Below are positions 1 to 5,639 of a DNA stretch of 5,749 nucleotides, piece by piece. The stretch is from Psychrobacter sp. Lineage in GTDB: Bacteria > Pseudomonadota > Gammaproteobacteria > Pseudomonadales > Moraxellaceae. The stretch spans positions 1 to 5,749 of the forward strand of contig JARIAA010000285.1 of the NCBI GenBank assembly GCA_029264635.1, written 5' to 3'. The notes beneath the pieces are model-generated. The model made no database searches. It was not told where the DNA came from and worked only from the letters and a program-made list of their open reading frames with translations. The number at the start of each line of letters is the position of its first letter. Positions within the stretch are counted from its first letter, which is position 1. The translations under genes were made by a program, and so were the position numbers.

Positions 1-143
1 CGATCGAATTCATTATCGTCAGTATCAAAATCGCCGTTGACGTAATCAGCAGCTAAAAACGCTTTACCATATAGAGTTGGTGCGGCATTGGCTGCGGATA
101 CAGATAGAGCTGCGATTGCTGTAGCTAGAAGTAACTTCTTCAT
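1..143 (-). CDS. Outer-membrane porin, N-terminal fragment (3' end outside window)
   Basis: The reading frame starts at an ATG at 143-141 and runs off the left edge after 47 codons. The first 20 residues form a classic Sec signal peptide: MKK, a hydrophobic core rich in Leu and Ala, then an Ala-Asn-Ala signal-peptidase I site before APTLYGKAF. The mature start, Leu-Tyr-Gly-Lys followed by a short alternating strand and an acidic Asp-rich turn, is typical of the first beta strand of Gram-negative trimeric porins of the Moraxellaceae/Neisseria type. Such proteins form diffusion channels for small hydrophilic solutes in the outer membrane. A GGAG ribosome binding site (complement of 151-154) lies 7 nt before the ATG. 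The gene is monocistronic as far as can be seen, and the glcB terminator insulates it from glcB. Only the signal peptide and about 27 mature residues are visible, so the porin assignment is good but the subfamily and substrate cannot be given. Confidence 0.82.
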   Translation of the reverse strand, partial: MKKLLLATAIAALSVSAANAAPTLYGKAFLAADYVNGDFDTDDNEFD

Positions 144-196
144 GGGGTATCTCCACTTTACAATTTTAGTAATAAGCGAGCTATTATTAGCTGGTG

Positions 197-225
197 CTCA
201 TAAGGGTATCGTCACAAATCTTCAA
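197..225 (-). promoter_or_regulatory. Candidate sigma70 promoter of the porin gene
   Basis: Read on the minus strand, TTGAAG (complement of 220-225) is separated by 17 bp from TATGAG (complement of 197-202). Each box matches 4 of 6 consensus bases. This would give a leader of roughly 45-50 nt before the porin ATG. The spacing is ideal but the boxes are mediocre, so this is only the best candidate in the spacer. Confidence 0.28.
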
Positions 226-330
226 TGATATAATGTGTAACTGGCTACCAAGATTAGTCAGAAACAAGTGTGGCGAAGTGCTATTACCATAAGATGAAAA
301 AAACCATGACTCACATAATTGAAACTAGAA

Positions 331-348
331 ATGTAACCAATATGTAAA
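331..348 (-). promoter_or_regulatory. Tandem TTACAT-type direct repeats upstream of the porin (OmpR-like)
   Basis: On the porin-sense strand TTTACAT and GTTACAT occur head to tail, 11 bp apart (complements of 342-348 and 331-337). Two further GTTACA copies lie at 236-241 and 372-377. OmpR sites in front of enterobacterial porin genes are tandem half-sites of about 10 bp containing TTACAT-like cores. The similarity and the location about 190 bp upstream of a porin start are seen in the sequence. Binding by an OmpR homologue is inferred. Confidence 0.3.
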
Positions 349-372
349 CTTAGGTCTTTAACGCTCTAGTGT

Positions 373-386
373 GTAACATCCGTTAC
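373..386. repeat. Short inverted repeat GTAAC-ATCC-GTTAC
   Basis: A perfect 5-bp inverted repeat with a 4-bp centre lies in the spacer upstream of the porin gene. It overlaps one of the TGTAAC motifs (372-377). It could be an operator half-site pair, but it is short enough to occur by chance in AT-rich DNA. Confidence 0.2.
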
Positions 387-524
387 CAAACTCATACTTC
401 GATATCAAGCATATCAACTTTGACATAATTTGCAACATTTTTTTTAGCACTAATTACATCTTTTTTAAAAAATAATATGAGCCAATTTTTGCTTTATAGG
501 TATTACGTATAAATGTACAAACAC

Positions 525-561
525 AAAAAAACGCCACCAGCCTTTAAAATAGCTGATGGCG
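525..561 (-). terminator. Rho-independent terminator of glcB
   Basis: The arms 532-541 and 552-561 form a 10-bp stem with a 10-nt loop. Read on the minus strand the single imperfection is a G-U wobble, while on the plus strand it would be a C-A mismatch. On the minus strand the stem is followed directly by seven T (complement of 525-531). Orientation and wobble both fit termination of glcB transcripts, 154 nt downstream of the glcB stop codon. Confidence 0.85.
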
Positions 562-715
562 CACCTTATAACGCTGGTTAGTAAAACTACTTAATCGTAA
601 TCCATTATTAATTATAGCAAGCTAAAAAATATTTTTGATTAAGCATCTATTAGAGCTATTTTGATGAAAAATACTTAATCATTTAAATAAAGCCTACTTT
701 AGCGGTTTTTTGGGA

Positions 716-2914
716 TTATGCGTGAGCTTTTAGGTCAAGACGTGCTTGATGTAATAATGGCTCAGTATAGCCACTTGGCTGCTCGCGACCTTTAAACACT
801 AAATCACAGGCAGCTTTAAAGGCGTACGAGTGCTCAAAGTCAGTCGCCATTGGCTGGTAATCAGCATCATCCGCATTTTGCTCATCAACAACTTTTGCCA
901 TACGCTTCATTGCCTCCATCACCTGCTCCTCACTTACAACATTATGATGTAACCAGTTGGCAATATGCTGGCTTGAGATACGTAAGGTAGCACGATCTTC
1001 CATGAGACCGACATCATTAATATCTGGTACTTTAGAGCAACCAACACCTTGGTTGACCCAGCGTACGACATAACCTAAGATGCCCTGAGCATTATTATCA
1101 AGCTCCTGCTGCTTCTCTTTCTCTGTCCAATTGGTATCTTTCGCCAACGGAATAGTCAAGATATCATCTAAGCTTGCGCGCTTGCGAGATTTTAGATCGT
1201 CTTGAACGTCTGCAACATTTACTTGATGGTAGTGCATACTGTGCAGTGTTGCGCCCGTTGGTGACGGCACCCATGCAGTATTGGCACCCGCTTTTGGGTG
1301 AGCCGCTTTAGTGTCCATCATCTCTTTCATCTCATCAGGCTTCGCCCACATGCCTTTACCAATCTGCGCATGACCTTGTAGACCTGTCTCAAGACCGATA
1401 TCGACGTTCCACTGCTCATAAGCGGGCTGCCATGCTTCTGACTTCATATCGCCTTTACGTACAAAGGGCCCTGCATTCATGCTAGTGTGCATCTCATCAC
1501 CCGTACGATCTAAGAAGCCGGTGTTAATAAAGATAATGCGCTCTTTTGCTTCGCGGATGGCTTCTTTTAGATTGACCGTCATGCGGCGCTCTTCATCCAT
1601 CACACCGATCTTGATGCTATTACGTTTCAAACCCAGCAAATCCTCTGAAGCATTGAACAGATCGTTTGCCATTTTGACTTCCTCAGGACCATGCATTTTT
1701 GGCTTAACAATATACATCGAGCCCGTGCGCGAGTTTGATCGCTCGTTCTTACCTTTCAAATCATTTAAAGACAATAGCGGCGTAATCAAGCCATCCATTA
1801 AGCCTTCAAAAACCTCTTCTGGACCATCACCCAAATCAACCAAAATGGCGGGGTTTTGCATCAAGTGACCCACGTTACGAATTAGGAGTAACGAACGTCC
1901 TGGTAGGATAAGCGTGCCACCATTTGGCGTGGTATATTCACGGTCCGGATTTTGTTTACGCGTACGCGTTTTGCCCCCTTTTTCAAAGGTTTCTTGCAAG
2001 TCGCCATTCATCAAACCAAACCAGTTACGATAAACCTCGACTTTTTCTTCAGCATCGACCGCAGCGATTGAGTCTTCGCAATCTTGAATGGCAGTGATTG
2101 CTGACTCTAATAGCACATCTTTGATATGAGCAGGATCGTCTTTACCAACGGGATGACTACCATCGATTTGGATCTCGACATGCAAATTATTATTTTTTAG
2201 CAAGATACCTGTTGGGCTTTCTGCCTCACCTACATAGCCTACAAATTTAGAGGCATCTTGTAATTGCGTACGGCTGTCACCTTGCACAATCTCAAGTGTG
2301 CCATCAACAACTTTAAAGCCAGTGACGTCATTGTATGAACCTGAAGCTAATGTAAAGTTATCATCTAAAAACTGCTTAGCATAAGCGACGACCGCGGCGC
2401 CGCGAGTAGGATTATAGCCGCCTGTCGCTTCTTGACCGTTCTCATCACCAATCACATCTGTACCATACAAAGCATCGTACAAACTGCCCCAGCGTGCGTT
2501 GGTCGCATTCAAGGCATAGCGCGCGTTACGGACTGGTACGACCAGCTGCGGTCCTGCAATATGCGCAATCTCGTCATCAACGTTTTGGGTACTGACTTTA
2601 AAGTCGTCGCCTTCTGGCAATAAATAGCCAATCTCTTGTAAAAATGCTTTATACGCTGGGTAATCAATCTTGCCATCTTTGGCAGGATGTTCTAGATGCC
2701 ACTGATCAATCTGCGCTTGAATCTTGTCACGAGTCGCAAGCAGCGCTTTATTACGCGGCGTAAACTCTTTAATAACTTTTTCAAAACCTGACCAATAATT
2801 ATCTGAATCAAGGCCAACTTTTGGTAGTACTTCATTTTCGATAAAGTTATATAATTGCTGATCGATGGCAAGAATGCCTTTTTGAATACGCTGAGTGTGA
2901 GAAGCCTGGCTCAT
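716..2914 (-). CDS. glcB: Malate synthase G
   Basis: This 732-residue protein (E. coli GlcB is 723) condenses acetyl-CoA with glyoxylate to give malate and CoA in the cytoplasm, the second step of the glyoxylate bypass and of glycolate use. Family signatures run along the whole length: GPQLVVPVRNARYALNA (121-137), LLKNNNLHVEIQI (238-250), DCEDSIAAVDAE (278-289), GRSLLLIRNVGHLM (339-352), YIVKPKMHGP (401-410), MDEERR (439-444), NTGFLDRTGDEMHTSM (464-479), GANTAWVPSPTGATLH (543-558) and LMEDRATLRISSQHIANWL (637-655). Active-site equivalents of E. coli Arg338, Glu427, Asp455, Cys617 and Asp631 are Arg346, Glu441, Asp469, Cys626 and Asp640, so the enzyme should be active. The region between Arg346 and Glu441 is six residues longer than in E. 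coli. An AAGGA site (complement of 2922-2926) sits 7 nt before the ATG. The gene stands alone, with no glcDEF genes beside it, and has its own terminator at 525-561. Confidence 0.98.
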   Translation of the reverse strand: MSQASHTQRIQKGILAIDQQLYNFIENEVLPKVGLDSDNYWSGFEKVIKEFTPRNKALLATRDKIQAQIDQWHLEHPAKDGKIDYPAYKAFLQEIGYLLPEGDDFKVSTQNVDDEIAHIAGPQLVVPVRNARYALNATNARWGSLYDALYGTDVIGDENGQEATGGYNPTRGAAVVAYAKQFLDDNFTLASGSYNDVTGFKVVDGTLEIVQGDSRTQLQDASKFVGYVGEAESPTGILLKNNNLHVEIQIDGSHPVGKDDPAHIKDVLLESAITAIQDCEDSIAAVDAEEKVEVYRNWFGLMNGDLQETFEKGGKTRTRKQNPDREYTTPNGGTLILPGRSLLLIRNVGHLMQNPAILVDLGDGPEEVFEGLMDGLITPLLSLNDLKGKNERSNSRTGSMYIVKPKMHGPEEVKMANDLFNASEDLLGLKRNSIKIGVMDEERRMTVNLKEAIREAKERIIFINTGFLDRTGDEMHTSMNAGPFVRKGDMKSEAWQPAYEQWNVDIGLETGLQGHAQIGKGMWAKPDEMKEMMDTKAAHPKAGANTAWVPSPTGATLHSMHYHQVNVADVQDDLKSRKRASLDDILTIPLAKDTNWTEKEKQQELDNNAQGILGYVVRWVNQGVGCSKVPDINDVGLMEDRATLRISSQHIANWLHHNVVSEEQVMEAMKRMAKVVDEQNADDADYQPMATDFEHSYAFKAACDLVFKGREQPSGYTEPLLHQARLDLKAHA

Positions 2915-3078
2915 AAAAGTGTCCTTATCAGTTCGTGAGGGATGTCAGTATGGGTTTATTATTGTCGCCGTTTGAGCTAAAAGAGATGCTGCGCTACAAG
3001 TGCAGCCACGTGCTATACAAAGGGTGATCGACTATTCATTCAAGATTTTGCCGCTCGATAGGCAATGCTTAGTTATAC

Positions 3079-3102
3079 TATTTTAAAATATTATTACGTA
3101 AT
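3079..3102. repeat. Two adjacent AT-rich palindromes
   Basis: TATTTTAAAATA (3079-3090) and ATTACGTAAT (3093-3102) are both perfect palindromes, separated by two bases. They lie about 165-190 bp upstream of the glcB start on its upstream side. Their position suggests possible regulator binding or promoter DNA for glcB. AT-richness makes the first one likely to arise by chance; the second is more distinctive. Confidence 0.3.
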
Positions 3103-3292
3103 CAGTCTTTTGCACTAAGTAGATGAGGCGTTATGAATAAAGTACCTAAATACTATTAATGTGAATATTAAGACGAAATCGCTTAAAAATGAAATATCAT
3201 CCTACTATCAAATAATAAAATAAACAAGGAATCGTCATTCATAAGATAAATACTGGGGTTATATAATAATGATGACCTATAAGTAACATGCC

Positions 3293-3319
3293 TTGAGTAC
3301 CACAATAAAGTGTACTCAA
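3293..3319. repeat. Perfect 8-bp inverted repeat TTGAGTAC / GTACTCAA
   Basis: The arms 3293-3300 and 3312-3319 are perfect reverse complements around an 11-bp centre. Their midpoints are 19 bp apart, about two helical turns, so a dimeric protein could contact both on one face. No T-run follows on either strand, which argues against a terminator. It lies 379 bp from the glcB start and 220 bp from the miaE start. Confidence 0.5.
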
Positions 3320-3450
3320 TAGAATGACTTCAGAGATTATCTAAACTGTAAGTATTCATGTCAAAGCAATACAACACGCAAATGTTATCTATTTTAAGAA
3401 TATAAATCTGCTTATGCTATGCATCGATTTTCTATGCAATCATCGCCTAC

Positions 3451-3459
3451 TGTTATACT
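3451..3459 (+). promoter_or_regulatory. Extended -10 promoter candidate for miaE
   Basis: TGT followed by TATACT gives the extended -10 form TGnTATAAT with one mismatch in the hexamer. No good -35 hexamer is present at 16-18 bp, which is tolerable for extended -10 promoters. A start near 3466 would give a leader of about 73 nt. A second TATACT at 3470-3475 lacks the TG extension. Confidence 0.4.
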
Positions 3460-3538
3460 ATGCGCCTCTTATACTCATAAACTGACCCATTAATTTTTTA
3501 TCCTTAACCATTGCCTATTAATAAAGACATACCAGACT

Positions 3539-4291
3539 ATGAATCACCCTCATTTAAAACACAAGCCAGCTGCAAAAAAACGTATCAACAATCTATCAGT
3601 GACGGTAGAAGATAATAATTTTCAAGATGCAGATAGCACAGATGAAGGCAGCGTCGATGTTGCCAAGCTACCTGCTCCTAAAAAAGTAGATTTATCTTCT
3701 ATCTATGCATTTTTAGGTAGCCGCACCACTCAATCTTGGATAGATGCTGCAATTGCCAATTTACCGCTCATTATTCAAGATCATGCGAACTGCGAAAAAA
3801 AAGCCGCTGGGACGGCGATGAATTTAATATTTCGCTATGAGTTCTCTTACGACTTACAACGTAAATTGGCACAGCTGATACGTGAGGAGATGCTGCACTA
3901 CGAGCAAGTGCTCGGTCTCATGCATGAGCGCGGACAGGACTGGGAATATTTGAGCGCAGGTCGTTACGCTAAAGGTATGCTTAAACATAAGCGCACTTAC
4001 GAGCCTGCAGCAATGGTAGATGTTTTAATAATCGGTGCATTTATTGAAGCGCGCTCTTGTGAGCGTTTTGCCGCCCTTGCTGAAGGGATTGATGATGAAC
4101 GTTTGGCTAGATATTACCGCTATCTGTTGAAGTCAGAGAGCCGCCATTTTGAGGATTATCTGGCGTTAGCGCAATCATTGTCTGACGAGAATATTGATGA
4201 GCGCGTTGAGATGTTTAAAGCCGTAGAAGCAGAATTAATTACAAGCCCAGATACAGAGCTGCGCTTTCATAGCGGTGTTCCAGTTTTATAG
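3539..4291 (+). CDS. miaE: tRNA-(ms2io6A)-hydroxylase MiaE, diiron enzyme
   Basis: This 250-residue protein matches MiaE, the O2-dependent ferritin-like diiron monooxygenase that hydroxylates the isopentenyl group of ms2i6A at position 37 of tRNAs reading UNN codons. The four-helix-bundle ligand pattern is complete: Glu86 in HANCEKKAAGTAM, Glu117 and His120 in REEMLHYEQV, Glu170 in FIEARSCERF, and Glu200 and His203 in KSESRHFEDY. The conserved domain begins near residue 50 (DLSSIYAFLG). Residues 1-15 are rich in Lys, Arg and His, and 24-40 are acidic and probably disordered; this tail is the least certain part. The start at 3539 has only a weak ribosome binding site (AAAGAC, 10 nt upstream). 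An in-frame GTG at 3599 has none, and an in-frame stop at 3491 limits upstream extension. The gene is divergent from glcB and converges on the hydrophilic-protein cluster. The metal ligands indicate a functional enzyme. Confidence 0.93.
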   Translation: MNHPHLKHKPAAKKRINNLSVTVEDNNFQDADSTDEGSVDVAKLPAPKKVDLSSIYAFLGSRTTQSWIDAAIANLPLIIQDHANCEKKAAGTAMNLIFRYEFSYDLQRKLAQLIREEMLHYEQVLGLMHERGQDWEYLSAGRYAKGMLKHKRTYEPAAMVDVLIIGAFIEARSCERFAALAEGIDDERLARYYRYLLKSESRHFEDYLALAQSLSDENIDERVEMFKAVEAELITSPDTELRFHSGVPVL

Positions 4292-4334
4292 ATACCCTTA
4301 TTTAATATGAAAATATAAATCTTAGTTTACTAAC

Positions 4335-4383
4335 AAAAAAAAGCAGTTTCTACCCTAATCAATCTGGGTAGAAACCGCTTTTT
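4335..4383. terminator. Bidirectional terminator between miaE and the hydrophilic-protein cluster
   Basis: A perfect 10-bp stem (4346-4355 with 4366-4375) has a 10-nt loop. After one A/C mismatch it continues through AAAAAGC/GCTTTTT pairing. Plus-strand transcripts end in five T (4379-4383), which fits miaE. Minus-strand transcripts end in eight T (complement of 4335-4342), which fits the 4441-4644 gene, whose stop is 58 bp away. The stem lies about 45 nt past the miaE stop. Confidence 0.92.
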
Positions 4384-4440
4384 ATCAATCCATTTTCTAA
4401 ATCAAGATGTAAGTTATGTTAGATATAAAAAGTATGGACA

Positions 4441-4644
4441 TTACTTATGATCTTGGGTCAATGAGCTGTCATACTGCTTGCTGCCTTTTGCAACATTATG
4501 TGGATCATGATCAGGACTTTTGCGCTCAGCCGCCGCTGGATTAACTTTTTGAAGCGCATCATCAGGAACAATGCCATTGTTATCATCCGCGTCTTTTAGC
4601 TTAGGCTCTTTATCAGTACTGTTATCTTTTGAGATAGTGTTCAT
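4441..4644 (-). CDS. Small hydrophilic disordered protein, 67 aa (cluster member 1)
   Basis: I do not recognise a family. The protein has 11 Asp and 2 Glu against 9 Lys and 1 Arg, no Cys, Trp or Phe, and no signal peptide or membrane segment, so it should be a soluble, intrinsically disordered cytoplasmic protein. It is very probably a real gene. An AAGGA site (complement of 4651-4655) lies 6 nt before the ATG, it follows the 172-residue gene by 44 bp on the same strand, and a strong terminator lies 58 bp after its stop. By eye its first half (KDxS..K, DDNNG..PDD, KVNP) loosely parallels the start of the 96-residue cluster member (KNDSDK, DDDIGPD, KVPVNDP), suggesting distant relationship or convergent composition. 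A protective, hydrophilin-like role is inference only. Confidence 0.72.
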   Translation of the reverse strand: MNTISKDNSTDKEPKLKDADDNNGIVPDDALQKVNPAAAERKSPDHDPHNVAKGSKQYDSSLTQDHK

Positions 4645-4688
4645 AACGATTCCTTTTAAAAAAACGAAGTCATCACTCAGACGTAAAA

Positions 4689-5207
4689 CTAGTCTTCTTC
4701 GTCAGGTGTTAAGGTGCGAGTTTGGGCATTATTCACATTGGCATAGCGATTCATCTCATTAATGTCTCGACTCTGAGGCGCTTCACTACCGACAGTATCT
4801 TCGTTAATGCCTTCATCGAATGGCGTACCGCCTTCTTGATCGCGGCGGTCAGGCTGACGTGCAGGATTGTCTCCATCATTGACATGTTCAGAGTCTATAA
4901 TATCTGCATCAAACGTTTCAGTCCCATTCTCAACGCTGGTATTGGCATCAATCTCGTTGCTACTTTCGTGGATACGGTCATCACGACTCATTAAGTCATC
5001 GCGATTCGTTGCATAATCCTCTGTTGCTACTCTGTTTACTGCCTGTCTATTTACAATTTCAGCATCCATCGGTGGCGCGCTAGTAACATTGTTATTATGA
5101 TCATTGTTATTATAATCATTGTCACTATGATCGTTGTTACTATGCTCATTATTCATGTTGCCATTTGCAATAGGAGTCTTAGTGAGTGCTGGATCTTTGG
5201 TTTCCAT
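4689..5207 (-). CDS. Asn/Asp-rich acidic disordered protein with pentapeptide repeats, 172 aa (cluster member 2)
   Basis: No known domain is recognised. Composition is extreme: by count 27 Asn, 24 Asp and 16 Glu against 11 Arg and 2 Lys, giving a net charge near -27, with no Cys or Trp and two Phe. Residues 21-40 are four tandem pentapeptides, EHSNN-DHSDN-DYNNN-DHNNN, encoded by a 15-bp DNA repeat at 5088-5147. The remainder is acidic and repeat-free, ending in LTPDEED. There is no signal peptide or hydrophobic segment, so a soluble disordered protein is expected. His/Asp/Asn-rich repeats could bind metal ions, but this is speculation. The AAGGAA site (complement of 5214-5219) is 7 nt before the ATG, supporting the start. 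It sits 80 bp after the 96-residue gene and 44 bp before the 67-residue gene, in one apparent transcription unit. Long open frames on the opposite strand are composition artefacts. Confidence 0.8.
   Translation of the reverse strand: METKDPALTKTPIANGNMNNEHSNNDHSDNDYNNNDHNNNVTSAPPMDAEIVNRQAVNRVATEDYATNRDDLMSRDDRIHESSNEIDANTSVENGTETFDADIIDSEHVNDGDNPARQPDRRDQEGGTPFDEGINEDTVGSEAPQSRDINEMNRYANVNNAQTRTLTPDEED
5088..5147. repeat. Four tandem copies of a 15-bp unit inside the 172-aa gene
   Basis: Copies lie at 5088-5102, 5103-5117, 5118-5132 and 5133-5147. On the plus strand the unit is close to ATTGTTATTATGATC. Copies 1 and 2 differ at one position, while 3 and 4 have drifted further. The unit length keeps frame, so copy-number change would add or remove one pentapeptide without disrupting the gene. 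A degenerate fifth unit may follow at 5148-5162. Confidence 0.85.
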
Positions 5208-5226
5208 GGTATGTTCCTTATGTTTT

Positions 5227-5232
5227 ATTATA
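5227..5232 (-). promoter_or_regulatory. Possible internal -10 box before the 172-aa gene
   Basis: The minus strand carries a perfect TATAAT here, 20 nt ahead of the ATG at 5207. No clear -35 hexamer is present at 16-18 bp. A transcript starting about 7 nt further on would have a leader of only about 13 nt, beginning at the ribosome binding site. It may therefore be chance in an AT-rich 80-bp gap. Confidence 0.2.
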
Positions 5233-5287
5233 AGCTTACTAAATGATTTTTGCTGAAAATGGCGTAATTTAAAACCAATGATAAATA

Positions 5288-5578
5288 CTACGGATTGTTC
5301 TCTTGACTCAAATCAAAAGCATTGAGATCACCAACATTCTTACCACCCGCTGGCAAATCCTCTTCTTTACGTGGATCAACAAAGACTTCATCGGTTTCTT
5401 GCGACGCTTGTTGAGGTCCATCTATATTAGGCTCGTGCTTACGCCCTTCATAGCCATCCTTAGGATTTTGGCGATGGCCTTTAGCTGGATCATTCACTGG
5501 AACCTTTTCTTCATGCGTATCAGGACCGATGTCGTCATCTAGCATAAGCTTATCACTGTCGTTTTTATAAGTAGTCAT
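5288..5578 (-). CDS. Small hydrophilic acidic protein, 96 aa (cluster member 3)
   Basis: I do not recognise a family. The start chosen is the ATG at 5578-5576 (protein begins MTTYKNDSDK), because an AAGGA site lies 6 nt upstream. The same frame is open further, to an ATG at 5689, but that stretch encodes an unrelated sequence (MMKPRLLLMK...), has no comparable ribosome binding site, and overlaps the end of the preceding gene (stop at 5640-5642), so the longer version is rejected. The protein has 14 Asp and 9 Glu against 8 Lys and 3 Arg, 8 Gly (about 8%), many Pro and Asn, and no Cys or Trp. The glycine content above 6% together with strong hydrophilicity fits the hydrophilin definition. No signal peptide or membrane segment is present, so a disordered cytoplasmic protein is expected. 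It is followed after 80 bp by the 172-residue gene. Confidence 0.8.
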   Translation of the reverse strand: MTTYKNDSDKLMLDDDIGPDTHEEKVPVNDPAKGHRQNPKDGYEGRKHEPNIDGPQQASQETDEVFVDPRKEEDLPAGGKNVGDLNAFDLSQENNP

Positions 5579-5639
5579 GGCGTTTCCTTCGCGTATATGG
5601 TTTGTTTTATCAATTAAACTTGCTTTTTGAATTCGGCAA

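Larger units (their letters stand above)
144..715. other. Non-coding spacer between porin and glcB
   Basis: The spacer is 572 bp and holds no credible gene. From left to right it contains the porin ribosome binding site and promoter region (to about 230), the TTACAT-type motifs (331-377), an AT-rich stretch with a T6A6 run at 461-472, the glcB terminator (525-561) and the glcB 3' untranslated segment (562-715). The last part carries an imperfect inverted pair, TGATTAAG at 636-643 and CTTAATCA at 674-681, of unknown meaning. Everything else is featureless AT-rich sequence. Confidence 0.6.
2915..3538. other. Long divergent spacer between glcB and miaE
   Basis: This 624-bp AT-rich spacer separates two divergent genes and must hold both promoters. 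It contains the glcB ribosome binding site, two adjoining perfect palindromes (TATTTTAAAATA at 3079-3090 and ATTACGTAAT at 3093-3102), an 8-bp inverted repeat at 3293-3319, an imperfect CTATGC direct repeat (3417-3422 and 3432-3437) and TATACT boxes at 3074-3079, 3454-3459 and 3470-3475. The 9-mer GTTATACTA occurs twice (3072-3080 and 3452-3460). No convincing -35/-10 pair was found for glcB. No gene with both a ribosome binding site and a start codon was found on either strand beyond an 8-codon frame. Confidence 0.6.

Noticed and set aside
420..425. Perfect TTGACA on the plus strand
   Set aside because: No -10 box lies at 15-19 bp and no plus-strand gene follows before 3539, so it is taken as chance.
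636..681. Inverted pair TGATTAAG / CTTAATCA downstream of glcB
   Set aside because: Eight AT-rich bases with a 30-nt loop make a weak structure, and a proper terminator exists further on at 525-561.
684..710. Possible plus-strand terminator (TAAAG-CCTA-CTTTA followed by a T-run)
   Set aside because: The stem is only 5 bp, is AT-rich and is separated from the T-run by GCGG. There is no plus-strand gene upstream for it to serve.
1479..1868. 129-codon plus-strand open frame
   Set aside because: It lies wholly inside glcB on the opposite strand, over conserved malate synthase motifs, and its translation resembles nothing known. It is a shadow of the coding frame.
2432..2623. 63-codon plus-strand open frame
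   Set aside because: It is antisense to the conserved N-terminal part of glcB, with no independent support.
3133..3159. 8-codon plus-strand micro-ORF (MNKVPKYY) preceded by GAGG
   Set aside because: The ribosome binding site is only 4 nt from the ATG and no regulated gene or attenuator hairpin follows nearby. This is too short to support without conservation.
3226..3235. AAGGAATCGT, identical to the ribosome binding region of the 67-aa gene
   Set aside because: No start codon follows at the right distance and the frames close quickly. A ten-base match is not enough to argue for a gene remnant.
4571..4994. Two plus-strand open frames (4571-4762 and 4722-4994) opposite the small hydrophilic genes
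   Set aside because: Both overlap well-supported minus-strand genes with good ribosome binding sites. Acidic Asp/Asn-rich codons leave the antisense frames open and make them look hydrophobic (Ile/Val/Leu), a known artefact.
5303..5542. 79-codon plus-strand open frame with hydrophobic stretches
   Set aside because: It is antisense to the 96-aa gene. The apparent membrane-like character comes from reading Asp/Glu/Asn/Lys codons on the opposite strand.
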